Positions 26,324 to 34,701 of a stretch of DNA of 44,043 bases are shown in pieces. The position numbers were made by a program, and so were the translations under genes. Source of the stretch: Desulfuromonadales bacterium (lineage in GTDB: Bacteria; Desulfobacterota; Desulfuromonadia; Geobacterales; Pseudopelobacteraceae); contig JACAAY010000040.1 of the NCBI GenBank assembly GCA_013377095.1, forward strand, positions 1 to 44,043, written 5' to 3'. The notes beneath the pieces were generated by a model. It saw only the letters and a program-made list of their open reading frames with translations. It was not told the DNA's origin and did not search any database. How positions within the stretch are numbered: position 1 is the first letter of the stretch; the number at the start of each line of letters is the position of its first letter.

Positions 26324-27634
26324 TCACAGATATCCCCACTTTTCCAGCAGCCCGCGATCCCGCTCCAGAAAGCGTACTCCGATATCGTTTCGATAAAACA
26401 TTTTGGGCATTACGATAGTGCCTGCTCGCCGGTACATATCCCGCAGCGCTTCTTCCAGCGAGATTCCCATTCCGCTCACATGCATGACGTAGCCGGTGTC
26501 GGAACAGGTGTAAAAGGTTTCCCTGCCCTGCTCGTCACGTTGCACAGTGACTTCGTCCCAATGTAAGTGCCGCAGATCTTCCTTGTCCGGTTCTGAGTGA
26601 AAATAAACCCGCATTCCGAGCGGCAAAGGTCGTTCTCGGGGTATGTGTTGGTAAAAAGGGAAGGGCGGAAGGGCAATCAGTACAACAGCCGCGAATCCCT
26701 CCCGCCACTCCAGGTGAAAGGATTCGCCCCGAGCAACTGCGAGCAGGAATGGAGTCCATGGTGAACGATGAACTACCGACTGAAGTTGCACTGCCGGATA
26801 ACCGAAACGGCTGGTTGCCTCAAGGGGAAAAGCGCCCTGTTCGTTTACGATACAGTTGATGTCAAAGTCACCGCGAAAATTTATCTGTCGCAGATGCTGC
26901 TCAAGCGGGGCCAAGACTTCCCGGAAGAGTCGGTTATCATCATCGGGAGTATACCACATGAGGGTACCCATCTCGCATGTCTTTGGGCCCAGGTCGCCGG
27001 GGAAAAAGTTTTTGTGCTCGATGTTGATCTCCACCGGACCAACCCAGTTATGGCCGTTGAAATACCGGCCGACTCCGATTTCAACACCGTCAATATGCTG
27101 TTGGAGAATAAAGTGATTGTCGCCGCAGGGATTGTTTCTGTTGTAATACTCCAGCAGGTCAAGTACATCGCTGCCGTCGGAAAGCCTGCCGACATAACAG
27201 AATGTCTTGTCGGTTTGTCCGTTCTGCTTGAGTACCCATCGGCCGGGGTTGCTCCGAAGAAACCGAATTGCTTCGTCCCGTGTGTGAAAATAGTGAATGG
27301 GAACTGTTTTGACGCCATATAATTCAAGTATTCTCTGGCATTGTGGACGGTCATTCTCCAGAAGGTCGCCTCCGGTTGAGCCGCCGACCACGGAGTATCC
27401 TTCGCTTCTCAGTCGATCCTGCAAAGGACCGAAGCCGATATCATCTACAACGATGAGTCCGCTTTTTTCAACCCAGAGCAGGCCTTCATCCAGCGTGACT
27501 TTGACAACAAGTCCATCCAGGATCTGGTTGTAGAGTGGATCATTCACGAAGGCGCGGACTTGGTTCCCTTCGCGCAAAAGGCGCATACAAAGGCTGGCGC
27601 CGGAGAAGTCCTGGCTGATGAATAGAACCTTCAT
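26324..27634 (-). CDS. PurD-like ATP-grasp ligase
   Basis: A 436-residue ATP-grasp enzyme close in layout to PurD (GAR synthetase). N-terminal Rossmann-type MKVLFISQDFSGASL, central ATP-grasp with WVLKQNGQ (Lys135), QQHIDGVEIGVGR, DLGPKTCEMG (compare PurD DTGPNTGGMG), FDINCIV and PLEATSRFGYP (Mg-binding Glu). It also has the C-terminal sandwich (EGFAAVVLIALPPFPF). It probably joins a carboxylate to an amine with ATP. It is unlikely to be the housekeeping PurD: the core motifs are diverged and it heads a string with a formyltransferase. Start chosen at the family-like MKVLF; the longer frame to 27721 has no supporting similarity. Confidence 0.78.
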   Translation of the reverse strand: MKVLFISQDFSGASLCMRLLREGNQVRAFVNDPLYNQILDGLVVKVTLDEGLLWVEKSGLIVVDDIGFGPLQDRLRSEGYSVVGGSTGGDLLENDRPQCQRILELYGVKTVPIHYFHTRDEAIRFLRSNPGRWVLKQNGQTDKTFCYVGRLSDGSDVLDLLEYYNRNNPCGDNHFILQQHIDGVEIGVGRYFNGHNWVGPVEINIEHKNFFPGDLGPKTCEMGTLMWYTPDDDNRLFREVLAPLEQHLRQINFRGDFDINCIVNEQGAFPLEATSRFGYPAVQLQSVVHRSPWTPFLLAVARGESFHLEWREGFAAVVLIALPPFPFYQHIPRERPLPLGMRVYFHSEPDKEDLRHLHWDEVTVQRDEQGRETFYTCSDTGYVMHVSGMGISLEEALRDMYRRAGTIVMPKMFYRNDIGVRFLERDRGLLEKWGYL

Positions 27635-28199
27635 TGCATCGCCAGGCTGCCGGAACGTAATCGACAAAAAAACTGGACATGGAATGTATTCGATCCGTAA
27701 GCGTGGGCCGGTTGTCGCCAATAGTGCTCGAAGAGGGTCGTATTTGCAGGTAAAATCATTGTCTGGTGGCTCCTGCTGGACGGGTATTAATAGGCTCTGA
27801 GGCTATATTTTGCAGTTATTACTCGGGGTTGAATCCTGATTCTGCCAGGATATGCCTGATTCAACTGTAATCCAACCCACAGAGTATATACAATAGGAAA
27901 TCGATAGTGTATTCGGATAAATGTGGAGGTCAACGGTGTGTCACCCCGCGCTTGCTTGCGCGCAATAGATTTCAATCCGCGACGAAAACATAAAAAGGCC
28001 ACTTCTCTTGCGAAAAGTGACGGCCCCTGACTTTAAACAGCCATAATAAATGTAATGATTAAGGTAAGATGCGATTTTAGGATTGGATACATGCCCCCAA
28101 AAATGCCCCTAAGATAGAGTGTTCTTCTTGAGTTGGGTCTAATTCAGCTGGTAATATTTTTGAAGCGGGACGACAGCCGCATTATTCGGCCAGTATTTT
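27635..28199. other. Intergenic region without a convincing gene
   Basis: 565 bases between the ATP-grasp gene and the small minus-strand gene at 28200. It holds the probable terminator at 27988-28025. At about 28091-28110 the minus strand reads GGGGCATTTTTGGGGGCA, a motif I associate with the region upstream of P4-type integrases; it may mark an old island edge. The promoter of the ATP-grasp operon should lie near 27635-27800 but no clear -35/-10 pair is seen. Confidence 0.5.
27988..28025 (-). terminator. Rho-independent terminator
   Basis: On the minus strand an 8-bp stem CACTTTTC/GAGAAGTG closed by a GCAA tetraloop, extended by GGCC/GGCC with a two-base bulge, is followed by TTTTTATGTTTT. 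It is placed to end transcription of the small gene at 28200-28508. Confidence 0.75.
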
Positions 28200-28508
28200 T
28201 CATAATATTTTCTTCGCCACGAATGAGCTGTCGTCGCCATCGTGGCAGTAGATTCTACCGGTCAATATGTCACCATCGCAGACAAACTCTCCGAATCCGC
28301 TCGCCGAATCGCATTCATCGTTGCCGTCCCAAGAGAACTTGTAGCCTCCAGCCTTGTCCCTGCGAATATCCATGTCACCGTCAACGCAGATGAAATGAAG
28401 CTCTCCCCTGTTGCCTTTGATGCGGATATAGCCGGGCTCCACCAGGTCAATGGCTTCCTTGTCCCACTGTTCCATTTCCACGATTTCGTACGTTCCGTCA
28501 ATGATCAT
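28200..28508 (-). CDS. Conserved hypothetical protein (about 100 residues)
   Basis: A 102-residue acidic protein: MEQWDKEAIDLVEPGYI, HFICVDGDMDIRR, FSWDGNDECDSASG, then GRIYCHDGDDSSFVA. I recall a widespread small family with EMxxWDxDxIDLVxPGYI...WEGNDEMDxASGRG...GRIxxHxGDDSxF, of unknown role, often near mobile or defence genes. It is a real gene by that resemblance, with its own terminator 175 bases downstream. Confidence 0.7.
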   Translation of the reverse strand: MIIDGTYEIVEMEQWDKEAIDLVEPGYIRIKGNRGELHFICVDGDMDIRRDKAGGYKFSWDGNDECDSASGFGEFVCDGDILTGRIYCHDGDDSSFVAKKIL

Positions 28509-28574
28509 TTCTGTGCGATTCCTTCCCCAGATCCTATAGCAGTAATTGATACGGTGAATTGCACTTCCGTCAAT

Positions 28575-29663
28575 TCATGCAATGGATGAGGTCAATTCTT
28601 CATCACCGTCTCTCCGTGCCGCTTGTTCTCTGGCCAGTTCGATGGCAAGGTGCAGGCGTGATCGCAGCAGTTCCAACGGTGGAAGTTCAGTCAGATACTC
28701 TGCGACCCGGATCGACTTTTCGTCAAGTTGCAGCAGTTCCACTTGTTCTGCATCCGAGCCGGCGCAGAGGATGAGGCCGATTGGGGATTCTTCGCCTGTT
28801 GCCCGCTCGTGCTTATCAAGCCAGCGGAGATAAAGCTCCATCTGACCGATATGGGCGGGTTGAAATGATTCCAGTTTTAATTCAATAGCAATCAACCTCC
28901 TCAGAAAGCGGTGGTAAAAGAGCAGGTCGAGATAGAAATCGTCTTTGCCGACGCTCATCCGCTTTTGGCGGGCCACGAAGGAAAAGCCGCTCCCCAGTTC
29001 CAGCAGAAATCTTTCCATTTCCCGAAGGATGGCGCTTTCCAGATCCTTCTCGCTGAACGCCCCCTGCAGACCAAGGAAGTCCAGCAGATAAGGATCACGG
29101 AACACCATGTCGGGGGTCATCTGCCCATCGCGCAGGTTCTCCAGTTCGGTCTTGATTACTGCTTCGGTACTTTTGGAAAGGGCGGTCCGCTCATAGAGCA
29201 TTCCACCGATTTTTTGCCTTAGGATACGGACCGGCCAGCGCTCCACGCGGCACATCTCGGCGTAAAACTCGCGGGCGAGGGGGGCTTTGATGGGAAGGAT
29301 CTCTACAAAATGGCTCCAGCCCAATTGTGTCGACAGCGTCGCCACAATCTGCTCGTCAGGAAATGCCTCGTAGAACTGGACCGAACGGTACAGGTTACGA
29401 AGGTTGAACCCATTGCCGAACTCAGCCACCAATTCTTGTGACAGTGTCGCAAGAATTCGCTTGCCGTACTCAGCGCGGCCTTCGGTGAGGTTTTCGGTAA
29501 GAATACGTTTACCCAATCGCCAGTAAAGAAGAGTTTGTTCGGCATTGGCCACTGAGGCTACCCGGTGGCGGGCAGAGTGTATCAATTCACGCAGATCGGC
29601 GAGAATACTGGCCGCATCAATTGCGACAGTACCATGAGAATGGGTGACGGTGGGCTTATTCAT
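28575..29663 (-). CDS. YhcG/DUF1016-family PD-(D/E)XK nuclease
   Basis: A 362-residue protein. The N-terminal YhcG half contains ANAEQTLLYWRLGKRI, YGKRILATLSQEL, NLRNLYRSVQFYEAF and LSWSHFVEIL-like LGWSHFVEILPI. The C-terminal nuclease core has DDFYLDLLFYHRFLRRLIAIELKLESF-type spacing, with Asp246 and Glu261-x-Lys263 as metal ligands. Family members are linked with mobile elements and restriction systems and are thought to cut DNA; the biological role is not established. The start at 29663 overlaps the upstream frame by 8 bases; a longer frame to 29762 has no family similarity before this Met. Confidence 0.85.
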   Translation of the reverse strand: MNKPTVTHSHGTVAIDAASILADLRELIHSARHRVASVANAEQTLLYWRLGKRILTENLTEGRAEYGKRILATLSQELVAEFGNGFNLRNLYRSVQFYEAFPDEQIVATLSTQLGWSHFVEILPIKAPLAREFYAEMCRVERWPVRILRQKIGGMLYERTALSKSTEAVIKTELENLRDGQMTPDMVFRDPYLLDFLGLQGAFSEKDLESAILREMERFLLELGSGFSFVARQKRMSVGKDDFYLDLLFYHRFLRRLIAIELKLESFQPAHIGQMELYLRWLDKHERATGEESPIGLILCAGSDAEQVELLQLDEKSIRVAEYLTELPPLELLRSRLHLAIELAREQAARRDGDEELTSSIA

Positions 29664-29919
29664 AGCAGTCCTCCACCTTGGGCCGTTCCCGCAACTTTGC
29701 TTCAGTCGGGCATACCTGGAAATCAAGGGTCTCAGATTCGAGGTCGTCAGCAATTTGCTCACCCAGGAGGGGGGGCAAAGAGAGGATTTTTTCAGTGGTG
29801 TGGGCCACTAAGGTACCGCCTTTTTGTCGATGTGCAGACGCGACACTATACTTTTCTCTTGGCTTTTTCAATGAAGCATTATGGTCTTGGGCTACTGGTT
29901 TAAATTTCAATTCAGGCAT
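29656..29919 (-). pseudogene. Degenerate HigA-type antitoxin remnant
   Basis: An 87-residue frame. Its first ~18 residues (MPELKFKPVAQDHNASLKK) match the start of XRE-type antitoxins that partner Gp49-like toxins. The helix-turn-helix that should follow is absent, replaced by unrelated sequence (SLPPLLGEQIADDLESE). The 8-base overlap with the toxin stop is the usual toxin-antitoxin junction. I interpret it as a broken antitoxin fused to other debris. Confidence 0.5.
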
Positions 29920-30181
29920 TTTGCACCTCCTTAACTCGTTTCCGAGCGATTTTTAGCTCTTGTTCTGGTGTCGTTGGTGTTTTCTTCATGAACGCATGTA
30001 GGATTATGTTTTTTTTACCTATTAGAAAACAGTAGAACGCCCGTCCAATTCCTTCCCGCCCTTTCGGTCTCAACTCGAAAAGACCTTTCCCCATTGATTT
30101 GGAATGGGGCATACGCACATTTGACTCGAACTCCATTAATAGTTCAATAAGCCTTGCGTAATCAGCAAGGATTCCATCTGG
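29912..30181 (-). pseudogene. 5'-truncated HigB/RelE-type (Gp49-like) toxin
   Basis: The frame reads ILADYARLIELLMEFE, VRMPHSKSMGKGLFELR, GREGIGRAFYCFLIGKK and ILHAFMKKTPTTPEQE, diagnostic of Gp49-like toxins (PF05973). The similarity begins at 30181 and is preceded at once by a stop (30182-30184), with the first strand of the fold missing. An ATG at 30136 allows only a 74-residue product. The break coincides with the left side of the AT-rich insertion, so the transposon probably cut the gene. Confidence 0.7.
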
Positions 30182-30403
30182 TCAAGATTAGATTTCTGTC
30201 TGGACACAAGAATGGAAATATTCAATGGAGTAGCTCATAGTTGAAGTGCTAGCAAATTTGTAACCCATGCCAATTTGAATAATTTGGGATTGATTCACCT
30301 GCTCAATATGATTTTACCTGTGTTTAGACTCAGTATTGGATAATTCCCGATTATTCGATAAGATAATGTAGCTGATAAATAATTTAGTGTTCAATTTTGA
30401 CAG

Positions 30404-30418
30404 GTTAGCGGAGCTAAC
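30404..30418 (+). promoter_or_regulatory. Small perfect hairpin in the transposase leader
   Basis: GTTAGC-GGA-GCTAAC, 19 bases upstream of the start codon at 30437 and directly followed by the ribosome site AGGAGG. As RNA it could restrict initiation and keep transposase expression low. Confidence 0.5.
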
Positions 30419-30436
30419 GGGTAGGAGGCGAGCGAC

Positions 30437-33223
30437 ATGGCTATTTCTTCAAATGTCTTTGATGCGTACCTTCATTGTGCAACCAAATGCTGGTTATTGT
30501 CCCGTGGTGAAGTCGGTTTAAGCAATATCTATGCTGAATGGATGAGAGAAAAAAATCAGTCATACCGTACTGATGGAGTTTTACGACTCTTAAGCAATCT
30601 TCAGGATGATTATGTTGCATCACCGTCTGTAAATTTGAGCTTAAAGACTGCTTTTTGGAAAGTTGCGTTAGATGTTACTTTAAATTGCAAAGAGTTAGAA
30701 TCGTGCATCCATGCCATAGAGCGAATTCCATCAGAAGATCAAAGCTCTGCCTCCCAATTTTTACCAATACGTTTTGTTGACAAAAACAAACTTATCAATT
30801 TTGATAAGCTAATGATTGCATTCGATGCTTACATTCTCTCTGAAACTTTAAAGCGAGAAATTACATACGGTAAAATAATTCACGGTGACGGGTTTTCAAG
30901 CGTAAAGGTCAAGACAACTAGTTTAAAGAGCGAAATAAAGAAGATTGTAGGGAAGATCAATTTACTACTGACAGATGTTGCACCTCCTGATCATATGCTC
31001 AATCGGCATTGTCCAGAGTGTGAATATCATAATCGATGTCGTGCAAAAGCAATAGAAAAGGATGATCTCAGTCTGTTGGGTGGAATGACTGAAAAGGAGC
31101 GTAATAAGCTGAATAGTAAAGGTATTTTTACAGTTAGACAGCTTTCATACACCTTTCGGCCAAGAAGGAGGCCTAGGATACTGCTAAATAAACGTGAGAA
31201 ATACCATCATTCATTGAAAGCGTTAGCGATACGGGAAAATAAAATCCATGTGTTAGGCAACCCAGAACTTTGTATTGAAGGCACGCCAGTTTATTTTGAT
31301 GTTGAGGGTTTACCTGATAGCGAATTTTACTACCTCATCGGTTTGCGGGTCAGGCATGTTGATTCAGAAGAACAACATAGTCTATGGGCAGGCAGCCAGT
31401 ATGAGGAGAAGCAAAATTGGAATATATTTCTTGAATTGCTTGCAACGTTAGAAAGCCCTGTTCTACTACATTATGGTAGTTACGAAACCACCTTTATTAA
31501 GACCATGAGCGACCGCTACGGTACGTCAATTAAGGAATTTGATGCGAAGCATATATTGTCATCAGCTATTAACATTCTTTCCATAATTTATGGTCATATT
31601 TACTTTCCAGTACACTCAAACGGGTTGAAGGAAATAGCTAAACACTATGGTATGAATTGGTCTTCTGAAGATGCTTCAGGAATTACTACAATTGTCTGGC
31701 GTTATCAATGGGAGGTTTTAAAAGAAAGCGCAATTAAAGATAAAATTGTTCAGTACAACTCTGAAGACTGTGTAGCGTTAGTTCTAATTACAGATATAAT
31801 ACGCAACTTAGGTGAATCTGGTCATAATATAATAAAAGCAGAGAACTTAAAACCACATGAGTTTTATTGTAAATATGGAAAAGTTGATTTCAAAGTCCCT
31901 GAACTTGAAGATATAAACATTGCAGCATACTGGAACTATCAAAGAGATAAGATAAAAATTGTACAAAACAGTGACAATAGAACTTTGAATAATGCTTCTA
32001 TATCAAAGATACGATCTAAGTATAAAATCAATAGTACTATTATCATTCCAAAACCAGAAAAATGTCCAAGATGCAGTAGAAAAATTATGCGAAAGGAGAA
32101 GCACTATTGCTATCAGAGAACAATATACGACATTAAATTTATGAGGTACGGCATTAAAAGATATATAACAAAATACATTCTTAATTATTATAGGTGCAGC
32201 AAATGTAATAAGTTAATATCACGATCTTTCGATTTTATTGACCAGCATCAATATGGTTATAATATCCGTATATTAACAATTTATTTAAATATCGAACATA
32301 TGTTGCCAATAAATAAAATATCAAAATTGTATTCGCATCTGTTTGAATTTAATATCAAAAGAGGAACACTATTAACTTTCAAAGTCCATTTGGCATCATA
32401 TTATCAGCAAACATATGAATATATACTTAGTAAAATAATTAATGGCAAGGTTATACATGTAGATGAAACTAAAGTTAATACTAATAAAGGCATTGGTTAT
32501 GTGTGGGTAGTTGCTACTAATGAAAGCGTTATTTGTTTTTATTGCCCCACACGTGAAGGAGGTAAGATTACAGAAGTTCTTTCAAATTTTAAGGGAGTAT
32601 TAGTCTCTGATTTTTACTCGGTATATGACTCAATAGAATGCCCTCAACAGAAATGTGTTGTCCACTTAATTAGAGATATGAATGATGCAATGTTACATGA
32701 GCCATTTAACAATGAACTTAAATCATTGATTTCTGAATTTGCAACATTATTCAAGTCAATTATATATACAATCAGTAGATATGGTTTGAAAACATATCAT
32801 CTAAAAAAACACAAAAAAGAAGTAACCTCTTTTTTTAGTAGCCTAGGTAAGAAAAAATATTGTTCAGAAAAGGCATTACAATTTAAAAGTAGACTAGAGA
32901 AAGTGGGTAATAAGCTGTTTACATTTTTGGATTATGATGATGTCCCTTGGAACAACAACAATGCTGAACACGCAATTAAACCTTTTGCATCAATAAGGCA
33001 AGATATAAGTGGACTAACCACTGAAAAAGGACTTAATGAGTGTCTAATACTTTTAAGCATGAGCGAGACATGCAAGTATAGAGGGCTTGAGTTTCTTGAT
33101 TTCATGAAGTCCAAAGAAAAAGACATTGATATATTTACTGCAAGTAGACGAAAGCGACGGATTCATGGCAGCACGAAACACTCTGTAAATATTATAAATC
33201 CCAACTTACATGATAATTGTTAA
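30437..33223 (+). CDS. Fusion of TM0106/Cas4-like nuclease, RNase H-like exonuclease and IS66-type DDE transposase
   Basis: A 928-residue protein. Residues 1-205 resemble TM0106-type RecB/Cas4-like nucleases: Cys14 (YLHCATKCW), D79 and E95, LPIRF, then HCPECEYHNRC (C192, C195, C201), the usual Fe-S ligand layout. Residues 280-455 are an RNase H-like 3'-5' exonuclease: YFDVEG (D288, E290), HYGSYE, YNSEDC (D444). Residues 540-600 carry a zinc ribbon (CPRC...CSKC). Residues 640-890 are an IS66-type transposase with an intact DDE triad: D676 (HVDET), D725 (SDFYSVYD), E844 (NNNAEHAI). AGGAGG 8 bases before ATG supports the start. Standard IS66 elements have separate tnpA, tnpB and tnpC genes; here one polypeptide may do all. 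Each domain is clear; how they work together is unknown. Confidence 0.85.
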   Translation: MAISSNVFDAYLHCATKCWLLSRGEVGLSNIYAEWMREKNQSYRTDGVLRLLSNLQDDYVASPSVNLSLKTAFWKVALDVTLNCKELESCIHAIERIPSEDQSSASQFLPIRFVDKNKLINFDKLMIAFDAYILSETLKREITYGKIIHGDGFSSVKVKTTSLKSEIKKIVGKINLLLTDVAPPDHMLNRHCPECEYHNRCRAKAIEKDDLSLLGGMTEKERNKLNSKGIFTVRQLSYTFRPRRRPRILLNKREKYHHSLKALAIRENKIHVLGNPELCIEGTPVYFDVEGLPDSEFYYLIGLRVRHVDSEEQHSLWAGSQYEEKQNWNIFLELLATLESPVLLHYGSYETTFIKTMSDRYGTSIKEFDAKHILSSAINILSIIYGHIYFPVHSNGLKEIAKHYGMNWSSEDASGITTIVWRYQWEVLKESAIKDKIVQYNSEDCVALVLITDIIRNLGESGHNIIKAENLKPHEFYCKYGKVDFKVPELEDINIAAYWNYQRDKIKIVQNSDNRTLNNASISKIRSKYKINSTIIIPKPEKCPRCSRKIMRKEKHYCYQRTIYDIKFMRYGIKRYITKYILNYYRCSKCNKLISRSFDFIDQHQYGYNIRILTIYLNIEHMLPINKISKLYSHLFEFNIKRGTLLTFKVHLASYYQQTYEYILSKIINGKVIHVDETKVNTNKGIGYVWVVATNESVICFYCPTREGGKITEVLSNFKGVLVSDFYSVYDSIECPQQKCVVHLIRDMNDAMLHEPFNNELKSLISEFATLFKSIIYTISRYGLKTYHLKKHKKEVTSFFSSLGKKKYCSEKALQFKSRLEKVGNKLFTFLDYDDVPWNNNNAEHAIKPFASIRQDISGLTTEKGLNECLILLSMSETCKYRGLEFLDFMKSKEKDIDIFTASRRKRRIHGSTKHSVNIINPNLHDNC

Positions 33224-33358
33224 CTGATTTCACTCTTGCACATTGATTGTCAGAAGTGAGTGTACCCAAATTGGATTCTGATATCGTACAATAAAGTGTT
33301 CGATTTAAGTGTACGTAAATAACTATTGATATTAATTACACAACGTTGATAATCCTAA

Positions 33359-33574
33359 TCGTACAAGGAGGTCAGACGTCTCATGTTGGCAGAACGCATG
33401 GATGCGGCTAACGCTGCCTTCCAGGTTGGGTATGAAAGTCCATCGCTGTTCATCCGTGAATATAATCGGATTTGGGGCGCCTCCGCTTCGAGACATCACG
33501 AACTTGCGGGAATTGGCTGTAGTGTGAATAATCTGACACGTCTGAGGACCAGACATCCATCTCGATTAATTTAA
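33359..33574 (+). pseudogene. Truncated AraC-family regulator (C-terminal HTH)
   Basis: The frame reads SYKEVRRLMLAERMDAANAA, then FQVGYESPSLFIREYNRIWG, the second half of an AraC DNA-binding domain. A stop codon lies directly before it (33356-33358), and the tail after about 33480 loses similarity. The N-terminal sensing domain is missing, so it is a fragment cut at the right side of the transposon. Confidence 0.75.
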
Positions 33575-33990
33575 GCCCTCTAGTAATGATTCACTGTCCT
33601 CGGGTGGTGCCAATTAAGCAAATACCGCAGAAAAAAGCCCCCTATTTTATATGGAGGCTTTCGTGAAAATCATGGTGACGGGCTGTTAGCCGCTTTGGTT
33701 GAATGTTCGCGCCGCTTTAGATTGCCAAACGGTCAGATTTCGCTGCCGTGGCCGATGGTGGTTAACCACCGCGAGGAGTCACCTTCCCGATTCGCCCCCT
33801 GATTTTACAGCGTGGGACTGTTCACCGCTGCTACTCTTCGCAACATGTGCCGGTTGAATAGGACCGCCAGGATTTACCGAGGTCGGCTCCTGGGCGCCAG
33901 GGCCGCTGTCCTTTCGGGACTCTCAGCTTGCGGTAAGCTGTGCTGCATAATGGTTTTTATTTAACGCTTTTCATGATGTAAAAACAAGAG
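33575..33990. other. Non-coding region with several hairpins
   Basis: No credible gene. It holds GGTGGTTAACCACC (33757-33770, perfect palindrome), CAGCTT/AAGCTG (33924-33940) and an AAAGCC/GGCTTT pair around 33633-33661. GC-rich and evenly composed rather than degenerate. It could contain a small RNA or a transfer/replication site of the island. Confidence 0.4.
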
Positions 33991-34701
33991 CTATTTTCCC
34001 TGCTTCAAGGCCATGTTCTCTTTTATCAAGGCCAGATTCTCCTCCCCGAAACGGATATTCTCCCTCTCAAGGGTATTGTTTTTTCGTTTCAGCTCCAGTT
34101 TATCCTTTTCCAGGCCTTCCATTTTGTTGAGGCGGTTTCGGTGGTCTTCCTGAAGGTGCTGGAGTTGCTTCCTCATAGCTTGAACTCTCTCATCTGCATC
34201 CTTCTCAATATTCTTCTCCCGCTCAGTAAGGATATTTAGCAAGCGTTTAACTTCGGCCAATTTTTGATCAGCATCTTTCACTTTGTTTCGAGCACTATTT
34301 TCCCATATTTCAGCCTGCCTGCAATTCCGTTCCGCACCATCGATTCTCTGCTTGTATTTTTCCTCCAATTCGGAAAGCTCCCGTTTGTGCCGAGCGACAT
34401 TGTCGTTGTCACGAAGGATGTATCCGGCCGTAATCCCGAGATAGACGGATACAAGAATCAGGGCAAAGGACATCGGCCATATTGAATCTAAAGCATCCCA
34501 CCCATTTGCCACTTCGAGACATTCACGGGCATGCACAATCCGTCCGCTGCTATACTTTCCGAAAATCCAGTTTGCATCCTTAGAAATATTGTCACCCCCC
34601 GGCTTCAGCCAAGAAACCACCATATCCTTCTGTCTGCAGGATGGATATATCAGGAAGACGATGGTTAAGATTCCTCCGGTTGTCCATTTTTTCCAATTCA
34701 T
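33991..34701 (-). CDS. Membrane-anchored coiled-coil protein of the island
   Basis: A 236-residue protein. A first hydrophobic segment (about 8-22, GGILTIVFLIYP), a short external loop, a second TM (about 75-95, MSFALILVSVYLGITAGYIL), then ~140 residues of nearly continuous heptad-rich coiled coil (KRELSELEEKYKQRI to ENIRFGEENLALIKEN). No enzymatic motif. Its ATG overlaps the stop of the tyrosine recombinase by four bases (ATGA), so the two are coupled. It may tether or space a complex at the membrane. No family recognised. Confidence 0.65.
   Translation of the reverse strand: MNWKKWTTGGILTIVFLIYPSCRQKDMVVSWLKPGGDNISKDANWIFGKYSSGRIVHARECLEVANGWDALDSIWPMSFALILVSVYLGITAGYILRDNDNVARHKRELSELEEKYKQRIDGAERNCRQAEIWENSARNKVKDADQKLAEVKRLLNILTEREKNIEKDADERVQAMRKQLQHLQEDHRNRLNKMEGLEKDKLELKRKNNTLERENIRFGEENLALIKENMALKQGK

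Larger units (their letters stand above)
30182..33358 (+). mobile_element. AT-rich single-gene transposon of IS66 type
   Basis: A ~3.2-kb block of much lower GC than its surroundings, between a truncated toxin gene (ends at 30181) and a truncated AraC gene (begins at 33359). It holds one large transposase-containing gene. The ends share a weak GATTAG-ATT inverted motif (left about 30187, right complement about 33350), which may be part of the terminal repeats. No clean long inverted repeat or target duplication was found by eye, so the exact limits are uncertain. Confidence 0.6.

Noticed and set aside
26324..27634. Possible housekeeping purD
   Set aside because: Motifs are PurD-like but diverged, and the gene lies in an operon with a non-purine formyltransferase, unknown proteins and a TonB receptor.
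27968..27983. ATTTCAATCCGCGAC, similar to the end of some CRISPR repeats
   Set aside because: Only one copy, no spaced repeats and no cas genes in the window. The Cas4-like domain at 30437 belongs to a transposase fusion, not to a CRISPR locus.
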